Origin: Haloprofundus marisrubri
Lineage (GTDB): Archaea; Halobacteriota; Halobacteria; Halobacteriales; Haloferacaceae
Direction of reading: 5' to 3'
DNA: 64,000 nucleotides
NCBI RefSeq assembly: GCF_001469955.1
Contig: NZ_LOPU01000018.1
Coordinates: forward strand, 837,871-901,870
The translations under genes were made by a program, and so were the position numbers. Below the pieces are notes generated by a model. It saw only the letters and a program-made list of their open reading frames with translations. It was not told the origin of the DNA and made no database searches. Shown piece after piece: positions 1 to 7,406 of this stretch; position 1 is the first letter of the stretch; every line of letters begins with the position of its first letter.

Positions 1-111
1 CCACCCGAGCGACCCCCGTTTCTTCGGACTGTACTGGATGCCGCAGCCGACGCCGCAGAACGGACAGACGCTCTCGGCGGGCGCGAACGTACGGTCGGGC
101 GTGTCGGTCAT
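1..111 (-). CDS. Molybdopterin oxidoreductase (formate dehydrogenase-like), N-terminus only
   Basis: The gene begins at an ATG whose complement is at 109-111 and runs off the left edge of the window. The 37 visible residues contain CPFCGVGCGI, the first half of the N-terminal 4Fe-4S cysteine motif of the formate dehydrogenase alpha / molybdopterin oxidoreductase family. This cluster carries electrons to or from the Mo/W-bisMGD cofactor. The visible N-terminus is hydrophilic with no Tat signal, so a cytoplasmic enzyme is likely. The substrate cannot be decided from so little sequence; formate dehydrogenase is the usual annotation for haloarchaeal proteins with this start, and an assimilatory nitrate reductase is possible. 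It is divergent from the gene at 227. Confidence 0.75.
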   Translation of the reverse strand, partial: MTDTPDRTFAPAESVCPFCGVGCGIQYSPKKRGSLGW

Positions 112-193
112 CGGGGGAGAGTGCGGACCGCGTCGAAATAGGCGTTCGCCGCGGGCGGCGGAATCGTCGTGCAAATTGACTAGTAAGAATATC

Positions 194-202
194 AATATTT
201 TT
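194..202 (+). promoter_or_regulatory. TATA box of the M48-like gene
   Basis: The AT-rich run AATATTTTT is centred about 29 bases before the ATG at 227, the usual archaeal distance between TATA box and transcript start. It therefore predicts a leaderless or nearly leaderless mRNA and supports 227 as the start. Confidence 0.5.
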
Positions 203-226
203 GACACCGCGCGAAACTGACAGCGT

Positions 227-1291
227 ATGGACCACACAGACGAACCCCCAACGTACGGTGTCGGGTTCGACGTTGTGGTCGCCACTGCCGTCCATCTGGT
301 GTTCGCCGGACTCCTGACGTACCTGCTCGGCCGCTCCGTCACGCTCCTGTTCCGCGGGGCACCGGCGGTGTTCGCCGACATGCAGACGCTCTCTCTTCCG
401 TTTGCAGTCTCCGCGCTCGTCGTCGCCGTCTTTCTTGCCGCTGTCGGCTACCGACGCGTCGACGCACCACCCGAAACGGTGGGTGAGACTCGGACGACTG
501 GGCGGGCGGTCGAACTCGTCGCGGAAGCGGCCTCGCGGGTGAACGTCACAGCGCCGAGGGTGCGCGTGGCGACGACGCCAGTCCCGAACGTTGTCACTGT
601 GGGTAGCGGCCCCGAGAGAACGCTCGTCGTGACGACGAAACTGCTCGACACTGTCGACGACGGGACACTCGTGAGTCTCGTCAGCCGCGAACTTCACACG
701 ACGGATACGTTCGCCCGAGCGATTCGCTTGGTTCGGGCCTACACGGTCGTCCCGTACGCGCTTTCGGCCGGCCGACTCAGGCGAGCACGGACACACCATC
801 GAAAACTGCGCGGCGGCGAGAAGCGAAACGAAAACTTCGCCGGATACGTCTACCTCAGTTATCTGTTCGCCGCGGTTGGCTGTCTCCTCGCCGGCCCGTT
901 CTGGGCCGTCGAATGGTGGGTCGTCGCGTCACTCGCCCAACGGCGAACGGTGTACGCCGACCGGGTGGGCGCACTCCTCACCGACACCGAATCGGTCGTC
1001 GCCGGACTCGAAGCGAGTGCCGAGGTGGCACTCGAACAGACGGGCCGCGACGAAGGGAGTGACACCCCTGCCACGCGCCTCACCACCCTCCTCCCGTACG
1101 TCGTGGACCACGACCCACCGTCACCCGAGACAGAGGCGTCGACGACGGTCGATTGGGACCGCGTTGACGAGATAGAACGCGAGCAGGGCGACGACGACCC
1201 GAAATCGCCCGACCTGCCGCTAGAATCACGCCTCGTCTCGCCGCACCCACCCCTCGAAGAACGCGTCGGACGACTGTACGAACGCGCGTAG
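227..1291 (+). CDS. M48 (HtpX-like) peptidase homologue with lost zinc site
   Basis: This 354-residue protein has two N-terminal membrane segments (about residues 16-42 and 55-75), a cytoplasmic domain that follows the M48/HtpX pattern, another hydrophobic hairpin near 205-236, and the usual closing motif HPPLEER. In active M48 enzymes the central motif is HExxH. Here the aligned stretch is R154-E-L-H-T158, so both zinc-binding histidines are gone. The third ligand, normally Glu in an E-A-D motif, is Tyr243 in Y-A-D. The fold is thus recognisable but catalysis by the usual mechanism is not expected. A regulatory or scaffolding role in membrane protein quality control is a guess. It stands alone between divergent and convergent neighbours. 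Confidence 0.75.
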   Translation: MDHTDEPPTYGVGFDVVVATAVHLVFAGLLTYLLGRSVTLLFRGAPAVFADMQTLSLPFAVSALVVAVFLAAVGYRRVDAPPETVGETRTTGRAVELVAEAASRVNVTAPRVRVATTPVPNVVTVGSGPERTLVVTTKLLDTVDDGTLVSLVSRELHTTDTFARAIRLVRAYTVVPYALSAGRLRRARTHHRKLRGGEKRNENFAGYVYLSYLFAAVGCLLAGPFWAVEWWVVASLAQRRTVYADRVGALLTDTESVVAGLEASAEVALEQTGRDEGSDTPATRLTTLLPYVVDHDPPSPETEASTTVDWDRVDEIEREQGDDDPKSPDLPLESRLVSPHPPLEERVGRLYERA

Positions 1292-1329
1292 TCGGTGTCG
1301 AGAAAAAGGGTGGAGAGACGCTCCGACGA

Positions 1330-2295
1330 TTACGCGTCCGGAAAGATACTCTCGGGCAGGTACGCCGTCACGGTCCAGTTGGGCGCGTCGACGACTTCGC
1401 TGATTTTGAGGTCCACTGCCGCCGAACAGAGGATGTACGCCTCCCCACGCGTCAGGTCTCGTTCGGTGTGGAGATGCTCAATCATGTGCCGAACCGCCTT
1501 CTTCGTCGCCTCCATCAGATCACTGTCGATACCGGTCGTGCCGTACATCCGCTCGTCCTGTCCGGTCGGCGTAAATGGACCGTCTGTCTCGAACTGCGGT
1601 TGCTCGATGTTCATGTCTTTGCGCACGTCGAAGCGAGCGGTGACGAACATCGGCGCTTCGACGCCGGTGACACACACTTCGCCGTCGCCCTGTGCGGCGT
1701 GGCAGTCGGCAGTCGAAAAGAGGCCGCCTTCGGCTTCGACGGGGAGGTAGACGGTGGACCCGGCGGTCATGTGTTTGACGTCCATGTTGCCGCCGGTGGC
1801 TCTCGGCGGGAGCGTGTCGTGTTCGCCCGACTCGCCGGGCGCGACGCCGATGATGCCGGGGAACATATCGAGGGGAATTTCGATGCCGTTGACGAACTCG
1901 GCTGTCTCCTCGCCGAGGTCCCAAATGTGAAGGCCCGCTTCCTCGAAATCTTCAGGAAGTAAGCCGAGACCCATCTCACCGGGCATATACCCTGTAAATC
2001 CCCAACCCTTGTGCTCGAAGTCGAGCAGGTCGACGGCGAGGACGTCGCCGGGTTCTGCTCCCTCGACGGCAACCGGACCGGTGAGGGGGTGCACCGGGTC
2101 GAAACTCGCGTTTGCGAGGTCGTCGGCCGTCGAGTCCTGTGTCACTTGACCGTCGAGGGCGTCTCGACACTCGAACCGCACTACTTCGCCGGGTTCGACG
2201 GTCACCGCTGGGTCGAGGCTGTTGTCCCAGACGTTGTGGACGTTCTCGTCGTCGTCGCTCAGTTCGTAGTCGACCGTGTACTCGCTTCGAGACAT
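1330..2295 (-). CDS. Acetamidase/formamidase family protein
   Basis: This 321-residue protein matches the FmdA/AmdA family throughout: an N-terminal beta domain, the G-P-V-A-V-E-G-A-E-P-G-D turn typical of the family, a central TGGNMDVK segment, and STADCHAAQGDGEVCVTGVE, which carries the conserved acidic and histidine residues of the active site. The family hydrolyses short amides such as formamide or acetamide to ammonia and the acid; substrate choice cannot be read here. It has no signal peptide. It is transcribed away from galK, and a TATA-like TATTTAC lies about 27 bases before its ATG, suggesting a leaderless message. Confidence 0.88.
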   Translation of the reverse strand: MSRSEYTVDYELSDDDENVHNVWDNSLDPAVTVEPGEVVRFECRDALDGQVTQDSTADDLANASFDPVHPLTGPVAVEGAEPGDVLAVDLLDFEHKGWGFTGYMPGEMGLGLLPEDFEEAGLHIWDLGEETAEFVNGIEIPLDMFPGIIGVAPGESGEHDTLPPRATGGNMDVKHMTAGSTVYLPVEAEGGLFSTADCHAAQGDGEVCVTGVEAPMFVTARFDVRKDMNIEQPQFETDGPFTPTGQDERMYGTTGIDSDLMEATKKAVRHMIEHLHTERDLTRGEAYILCSAAVDLKISEVVDAPNWTVTAYLPESIFPDA

Positions 2296-2421
2296 ACGGT
2301 ATCATGGAACTAGAGAAGTAAATAGCCCGTGTCGACAGCAGAGACAGGCAGTTTCGGGTGAGTCATCGACTCGGCGGCGGACATACACTGATAGGTTCGG
2401 CCCGCGTTCATCACACGAGCA

Positions 2422-3597
2422 ATGTCGGAACAACTCGACCAGGCGGCAGACGCGCTCGTCTCCCAGTTCGGCGGCGGTGGCCGAGTCGTCGGCGCGACAG
2501 CACCGGGGCGAGTGAACCTCGTCGGCGGCCACACCGACTACAACGACGGCTTCGTTCTCCCGGTCGCTATCGACCGCCGAACGGCAGTCGCGGCACGACC
2601 CCGTGACGACGACATCGTCCGCGTCCACTCCGTCGAGTTCGAGGAGACGGCGACGTTCGACTGTTCGAGTCTCGACCCGCCGGAGACCGTCACGTGGGCC
2701 GACTACGTGAAAGGCGTCGTCGCGGAGTTGCGGGAACTCGACGGTGGAGACGCCGTCACCGGTGCGGACCTCGTCGTCGGTGGCGGCGTCCCGCGCGGGG
2801 CGGGACTCTCCTCGTCGGCGGCGTTGGAACTCGCCGTCGGCGGGGCGCTGGTGGCGGCGTTCGACATCGAGGTCGAACGCCGCTCGCTCGCCGACGTCGC
2901 GTGGCGGGCCGAAACCCGATTCGTCGGCCTCGACTGCGGTATCATGGACCAGTACGCCGTGGCGCTCTGCGAGGCCGACGCTGCGCTGTTTTTAGACTGC
3001 CGAGACCGTGAGACCGAACTCGTTTCGTTCGACGGTGAACGCGCCCGTCTCGTCGTCGTCGACACGAACGTCGAACACGAACTCGTCGACTCGGCGTACA
3101 ACGACCGTGTCCGCGAGTGCGCGCGTGGCGTCGACCTGCTGGACGATTACCTCGACACCGAAATCGGGTCGCTCCGCGAGGTCTCTCCCGAAACGCTCGC
3201 CGAACACGCCGCTGAAATCCCCGACCCGGTTCGTCGTCGCTGTCGCCACGTCGTCGCCGAGAACGAACGCGTTCGAGAGGCCGCGTCGGCGCTTCGACGC
3301 GATGACTTCGAAACCCTCGGTGAACGGATGTTCGCCTCCCACGCGAGTCTGCGCGACGACTACGAGGTGAGTTGCGACGAACTGGACCTCGTCGTCGACA
3401 TCGCCCGCGAAACCGACGGCGTCTACGGGGCGCGACTGACAGGGGCGGGCTTCGGTGGGTCGGTCGTTGCGCTCGTCACACCGGAGGCTGTCGAGGGTTT
3501 CGAGGCGGCGGTCCGACACGAGTATCCGGAACGAACCGACGTCGACCCGGACGTGTACGTCTGCGGCGTCGTCGGTGGATACGCGATAGAACGCTGA
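2422..3597 (+). CDS. galK: Galactokinase
   Basis: A GHMP kinase of 391 residues that phosphorylates galactose or a related sugar at C1 using ATP. The galactokinase signature is at residues 29-43 (GRVNLVGGHTDYNDG), the glycine/serine-rich ATP loop PRGAGLSSSAA follows at 124-134, the catalytic-loop motif D-C-G-I-M-D-Q lies near 174, and GARLTGAGFGGSVVALV is the third GHMP motif. Bacterial and human enzymes have Glu-His in the sugar site; here the Glu is Gly36. The following convergent gene is a sugar-acid dehydratase, which fits a carbohydrate-use context. Specificity for galactose rather than another hexose is inferred. Confidence 0.85.
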   Translation: MSEQLDQAADALVSQFGGGGRVVGATAPGRVNLVGGHTDYNDGFVLPVAIDRRTAVAARPRDDDIVRVHSVEFEETATFDCSSLDPPETVTWADYVKGVVAELRELDGGDAVTGADLVVGGGVPRGAGLSSSAALELAVGGALVAAFDIEVERRSLADVAWRAETRFVGLDCGIMDQYAVALCEADAALFLDCRDRETELVSFDGERARLVVVDTNVEHELVDSAYNDRVRECARGVDLLDDYLDTEIGSLREVSPETLAEHAAEIPDPVRRRCRHVVAENERVREAASALRRDDFETLGERMFASHASLRDDYEVSCDELDLVVDIARETDGVYGARLTGAGFGGSVVALVTPEAVEGFEAAVRHEYPERTDVDPDVYVCGVVGGYAIER

Positions 3598-3780
3598 GCA
3601 GCACCTCAAATCAGGTTATACAGCGTTCATCAGACGTGGTTTCGCGCATTCCGACCGCTATATGATTCAATACCGCCGATATAACGTGTTTGAGTGGTTC
3701 GAGAAGGCTGTTCTCGGATTATCGGTAGATTCGATGACAATCTACGCCTCGTCAAACGTCGTGACACAGAGCGTCACGTG
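3598..3780. other. Intergenic DNA between convergent galK and gad
   Basis: No gene is supported in this stretch or in the tandem repeat that follows it up to 3940. One degenerate copy of the repeat core (CTACGCCTCGTCAAACG) is visible at about 3744-3760. Forward open frames here run through the repeats and have no haloarchaeal codon pattern. Confidence 0.6.
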
Positions 3781-3956
3781 CTCGACGAGATTACGCCTCG
3801 TCGAACGAGGGCAAATCAGAGATTCGCTGGCTCGACGAGATTACGCCTCGTCGAACGAGGGCAAATCAGAGATTCGCTGGCTCGACGAGATTACGCCTCG
3901 TCGAACGAGGGCAAATCAGAGATTCGCTGGCTCGACGAGATTACGCCTCGTCGAAC
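3781..3956. repeat. 50-bp tandem repeat, three full copies plus a partial fourth
   Basis: Identical 50-bp units start at 3781, 3831 and 3881. A fourth begins at 3931 and diverges after 26 bases, inside the end of the dehydratase gene. Each unit contains TCGACGAG, a 7-base loop and CTCGTCGA, an inverted repeat able to form an 8-bp stem, and on the minus strand each unit repeats the last codons and stop of the dehydratase gene. The array thus seems to have grown by duplication of the gene end plus its hairpin. The copies are perfectly identical, which suggests recent expansion. There are no variable spacers, so it is not a CRISPR array. Confidence 0.9.
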
Positions 3957-5179
3957 AACTCTTCGCCGTCGACCATCCGCTCTTCGACGACGTCCATGTC
4001 GAGCGTCACGCCGAGACCGGGCTTTTCGGGAACCTCGATGTAGCCGTTCTCGATGACGTCCTCTTCGACCAGGTCCTCCCACCAGCCGAGTTCGTAGGAG
4101 TGGTACTCGACTGCCAGCGAGTTCGGGATGGACGCACCGACGTGTGCGGCGGCCATCGTTGCGACGGGTGAGGCGACGTTGTGCATCGCCACCGGCGTGT
4201 AGTACGTGTCGGCCATGTCCGCGATTTTCCGCGTCTCGCGCATGCCGCCGACCTTCGGCAGGTCGGGGGCGATGATGTCGACGGCCTGTTCTTCGAGCAG
4301 GCGGCGGTGGCCGTGCTTGCGATAGACGTTCTCACCGGCGGCGATTGGCGTCGAGGTGAACTGCGTCACCTCACGCTGAACGTCGTGGTTCTCCGGCGGC
4401 ACGGGGTCTTCGAGCCACCAGACGTCGAACTCCTCGATGGATTCGGCGAGACGCTTGGCGCTGCCCGCCGAGAACGTCCAGTGACAGTCGAAGGCGACGT
4501 CCGCGCGGTCTTTGACGCGTTCGGTCACTTTCTCGACGATTTCGGCTTTGTGGCGAATCTCGCCCGGTCGGAGATGGCGGTTCGCGCGGTCCTTTTCGAG
4601 TCCCGACGGAACGTCGAGGTCGAACTTCAGCGCGTCGTAGCCGAGGTCCTCGACGACGCGTTCGGCCTCGTCGGCGCAGGCGTCGGGGTCGGCCTCCTCT
4701 TCGGTGTGGCAGTCGCAGTACACGCGGACCTCGTCGCGGTACTTCCCGCCGAGCAACTGGTAGGCGGGGACGTCGAGAATCTTGCCGGCGACGTCGTGCA
4801 GCGCCGTCTCGATACCGGAGATGGCGGTGACGGTGACGCCGCCGATGGAGCCTTCGCCGGACATCTTCTGGACGAGGTGTTCGGTGAGTCGGTCGATGTC
4901 GAGCGGGTTCTCGCCGACGACGAAGGGCGTCATCCGCTGGACGAGTTCGGGAACGCCCGCGCCCCAGTACGCCTCACCGGTGCCGACGACGCCCGCGTCG
5001 GTGTAGACGCGAACGAGCGTCCACGGGAAGTTCCCGTCTATCATCGTCGTCTGGACGTCGGTGATTTCGACGTTGCGGGAGCCACCGCGTTCGCCGGTGA
5101 CGCCCATCGTCTCTGCAGAGAGGTCTCGCATCGTGTACTCCGCGTTCGGGTCGTGGAGTTGCGCGTAGTTTCGTGTCAT
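3941..5179 (-). CDS. gad: D-gluconate (sugar acid) dehydratase, enolase superfamily
   Basis: A 412-residue member of the mandelate racemase/muconate lactonizing branch of the enolase superfamily, which removes water from gluconate to give 2-keto-3-deoxygluconate in the semi-phosphorylated Entner-Doudoroff route. Visible active-site elements are the K-F-D strand, metal ligands in DCHW, WLEDPVPPEN and AAGENVYRKHGH, and the catalytic histidine in AMHNVASP. The start at 5179 (MTRNYAQL) is chosen over a longer frame because a promoter-like element lies just upstream and the length then fits haloarchaeal gluconate dehydratases. A xylonate or galactonate dehydratase is possible. The last codons overlap the partial fourth copy of the 50-bp repeat. 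Confidence 0.82.
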   Translation of the reverse strand: MTRNYAQLHDPNAEYTMRDLSAETMGVTGERGGSRNVEITDVQTTMIDGNFPWTLVRVYTDAGVVGTGEAYWGAGVPELVQRMTPFVVGENPLDIDRLTEHLVQKMSGEGSIGGVTVTAISGIETALHDVAGKILDVPAYQLLGGKYRDEVRVYCDCHTEEEADPDACADEAERVVEDLGYDALKFDLDVPSGLEKDRANRHLRPGEIRHKAEIVEKVTERVKDRADVAFDCHWTFSAGSAKRLAESIEEFDVWWLEDPVPPENHDVQREVTQFTSTPIAAGENVYRKHGHRRLLEEQAVDIIAPDLPKVGGMRETRKIADMADTYYTPVAMHNVASPVATMAAAHVGASIPNSLAVEYHSYELGWWEDLVEEDVIENGYIEVPEKPGLGVTLDMDVVEERMVDGEELFDEA

Positions 5180-5188
5180 GGTCAGATA

Positions 5189-5208
5189 TTTACTCGGCGT
5201 GAAGTAAA
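5189..5208 (-). promoter_or_regulatory. Operator-like inverted repeat in the gad promoter
   Basis: TTTACT and AGTAAA face each other across 8 bases, 10-29 bases before the ATG of the dehydratase, and the run overlaps an AT-rich TATA-like sequence (GTAAATATC). A regulator bound here would compete with the basal transcription factors. No regulator gene is adjacent. Confidence 0.4.
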
Positions 5209-5718
5209 GGTTTTGAGAGCGTCCCGAAGCGTACGGCTGTCGAGAGAGGCATCGTCTGCTGATTCCGCCCCCGGGAGTATGAGCGTTCTGCCCGTTTACG
5301 TCGAGGGCGGCCCCCCGTGTGGTCGCCACCGGCGGACGGCAGTCCCCTTAGTCGATATCGGCTGCCGACCGTCAACAAAACCGTCGCGGTGGTCGATATC
5401 GACTCACATCGCCGAAGAACTGAACCGATGCTTAGGAGTCGACGAGAAGTAGTCTCGGCTACTGCCGATAGTCGTGCTATACGCTACCAATTGATAGGTC
5501 GGTCGTAGCGGCCGAATGGAGGGTGAAAAATCCGGAATGGCGTCGCTACCGACCCCCGTATTGGGTTCGTGGAAACCGCGGTAGGTGCCCATTACTCGGG
5601 TTCTGGCACCGGTTGAACGTGTTTCTGACAACCTGTGAGACTTGTCTGTCAGCTAATGAGTAAGTGGGTATCACCCGGAGTGAGAAGCAAGCCGGCAGGG
5701 ACCGGCAACACGCGAACC
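5209..5718. other. Intergenic region upstream of the Tat-exported cluster
   Basis: About 510 bases with no convincing gene. It holds a direct repeat of GTCGATATCG at 5351 and 5392, the second copy forming the perfect 12-bp palindrome GTCGATATCGAC at 5392-5403, and a GCCGG/CCGGC inverted repeat just before the next gene. The minus-strand frame at 5404-5631 lacks haloarchaeal codon bias. The size suggests a regulated promoter for the cluster that follows. Confidence 0.45.
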
Positions 5719-7332
5719 ATGTCCAAGCAGAACAAGTTCAGTCGACGTAAGGTCGTATCGGCAATCGGAGCAATCGGCGCAGTCGGAGTCGGTGCGGGAT
5801 TCGCAAACACCGCGGCCGCACACGGGGTAGAACCAACGTTCACCGCACACGACCCGGACGTGCTCGTCAACGACGACGGTAGCGTTCGTAAAGTGAACGT
5901 CGGCGTCAGTCACGGTGCAATCAGCTGGAAAGGTCTCGACTCGCCCGCGAAAGAAGCGATGGTGTTCTTCTGTGCGGTGAAGGACGGTAAACAGGTCACG
6001 CTCGACTCGAAAGTGCTGAGCGCTACGGGCCTTCGCGGCACGAACAGTTTCTCGTTCGACCCCGTCGACCTCACGGAGAAACCGTTCGACGATGCTCACT
6101 TCGAGAGCGACGAAGACGGGAAACTCACCGAGACGGACGTCAAACTCAAACTCCGCGCACGTGTCGACACCCAGGCTGGTAACAAGGTCACGGGAGACAC
6201 CTACGACACGATGACCGTCGGTGTGCAGAACATCGAAGGCCAGACGAAAGCGACTGGTAAGGCCAACGCGTCGGTCGGCAGCTACCACCAGAAGTACGCC
6301 GGGATGTACCAGAACAAGGAGGGAATCAGTCAGCCCATCGAGGGCGGCATGCTCAACCTCTACGTCACCTACGGCAAGCAGACGGTCACGTACGTCGCCG
6401 AGTACGACGAACCCGAGGGCTACGAGTACTCGATGGCCGACGCGGACTTCGGCACGAACAACAACCTCACGCTCGGCATCGACGGCGACGACGACGGCTG
6501 CGCGGACTTCCAACTCACCTGGTTCCCCGGAAGCGCCGACACCAACGAGGACGGCTTCGCGTACAAGGCGACCACCGACGAACCGAAGTGGGACGCGTGG
6601 GGCGCCCTGCCTGACGGATTCAGCGCCTCGAAGGAAGGCAACCTCGTCACGTTCGAGGTGCCGCGGAAGGCCCTCGGCGAGGACGACAGCTACAAGGTCG
6701 GCGCACAAGCGAGCGCCGGTGGCGAAGCACCGAGCGTCGTCGTCTCCGGTGAAGAAGGCAAGCTCTGGTCCAGCGAGAAGAACTGGACGAGCAGCCAGTA
6801 CTTCATCGAGAGTAAGGTCCGCGCGGGCTACTCGAACCTCTACGTCTCGGACAACGACGAGATTTGCGTCGGTGTCGTCCACGACGACAGCGACGACGAC
6901 GACCACGACGACGACACGAACACCACGACGTTCGACGTGGTTGCCCCGAACGGCTTCGACGGCGACCACGCCCCGGACGGTTACAGCAACACTCACGTCG
7001 AGCTGTTCTTCGACTTCGACAACGACGGCGACTGGGACACGCAGGTCCGCCGTGGTGTCGGCAACGGCGTCGTAGACACCGGTGCGGGCGTCTTCTACCA
7101 GAACAACGGCGGCTCTTGGATGAGCAACTTCGACGGCATCTCCGTCGAAGAGACCGACGACGGCTTCGTCGTCACCGTCGACGACGACCTGCTCGGCGAC
7201 AGCTACGGAGTCGGTGCGTACGGCACCCGCGTCACCGCCGTGAGCAAGAAAAGCGAGATGCTCGGCACCGTCACGAAATCCGGTTCCGGCCGTCCGTGGA
7301 ACTCGGGCAACCTCATCGAGACGTCGCAGTAA
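5719..7332 (+). CDS. Tat-exported protein with two Asp-rich beta modules
   Basis: A 537-residue protein whose N-terminus SRRKVVSAIGAIGAVG is a twin-arginine signal, with likely cleavage after the A-A-A-H region near residue 34. After it comes a beta domain (about 35-195) that starts ISWKGL and ends VGVQNIEGQ, also seen in the genes at 7407, 9113 and 10937. Two similar modules follow (about 200-365 and 370-535), each with a strand such as LGIDGDDDGCADF or FFDFDNDGDWDTQ that looks calcium-binding and recalls DOMON/CBM9 folds. No anchor or sorting tail is visible, so it is released or held by partners. The start at 5719 is preferred because it opens directly on the Tat motif. Function unknown. 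Confidence 0.8.
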   Translation: MSKQNKFSRRKVVSAIGAIGAVGVGAGFANTAAAHGVEPTFTAHDPDVLVNDDGSVRKVNVGVSHGAISWKGLDSPAKEAMVFFCAVKDGKQVTLDSKVLSATGLRGTNSFSFDPVDLTEKPFDDAHFESDEDGKLTETDVKLKLRARVDTQAGNKVTGDTYDTMTVGVQNIEGQTKATGKANASVGSYHQKYAGMYQNKEGISQPIEGGMLNLYVTYGKQTVTYVAEYDEPEGYEYSMADADFGTNNNLTLGIDGDDDGCADFQLTWFPGSADTNEDGFAYKATTDEPKWDAWGALPDGFSASKEGNLVTFEVPRKALGEDDSYKVGAQASAGGEAPSVVVSGEEGKLWSSEKNWTSSQYFIESKVRAGYSNLYVSDNDEICVGVVHDDSDDDDHDDDTNTTTFDVVAPNGFDGDHAPDGYSNTHVELFFDFDNDGDWDTQVRRGVGNGVVDTGAGVFYQNNGGSWMSNFDGISVEETDDGFVVTVDDDLLGDSYGVGAYGTRVTAVSKKSEMLGTVTKSGSGRPWNSGNLIETSQ

Positions 7333-7406
7333 GCGACGCTCGCTGACTCTACTCTCCCTCCCACGTTGGCGTACGGCGGTTCGACTCCGCCGGTGGGTTT
7401 TCGACC

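Noticed and set aside
3781..3956. Possible CRISPR array
   Set aside because: Units are identical and directly joined with no unique spacers, and no cas genes are near.
3662..4171. Forward open frames of 120-169 codons through the 50-bp repeats
   Set aside because: They consist of repeat translation and the antisense of the dehydratase; codon pattern is not haloarchaeal and the repeat length is not a multiple of three, so the frame is only open by chance.
5404..5631. 75-codon minus-strand frame in the 5.2-5.7 kb spacer
   Set aside because: Neutral to basic composition and mixed third positions, with no family resemblance.
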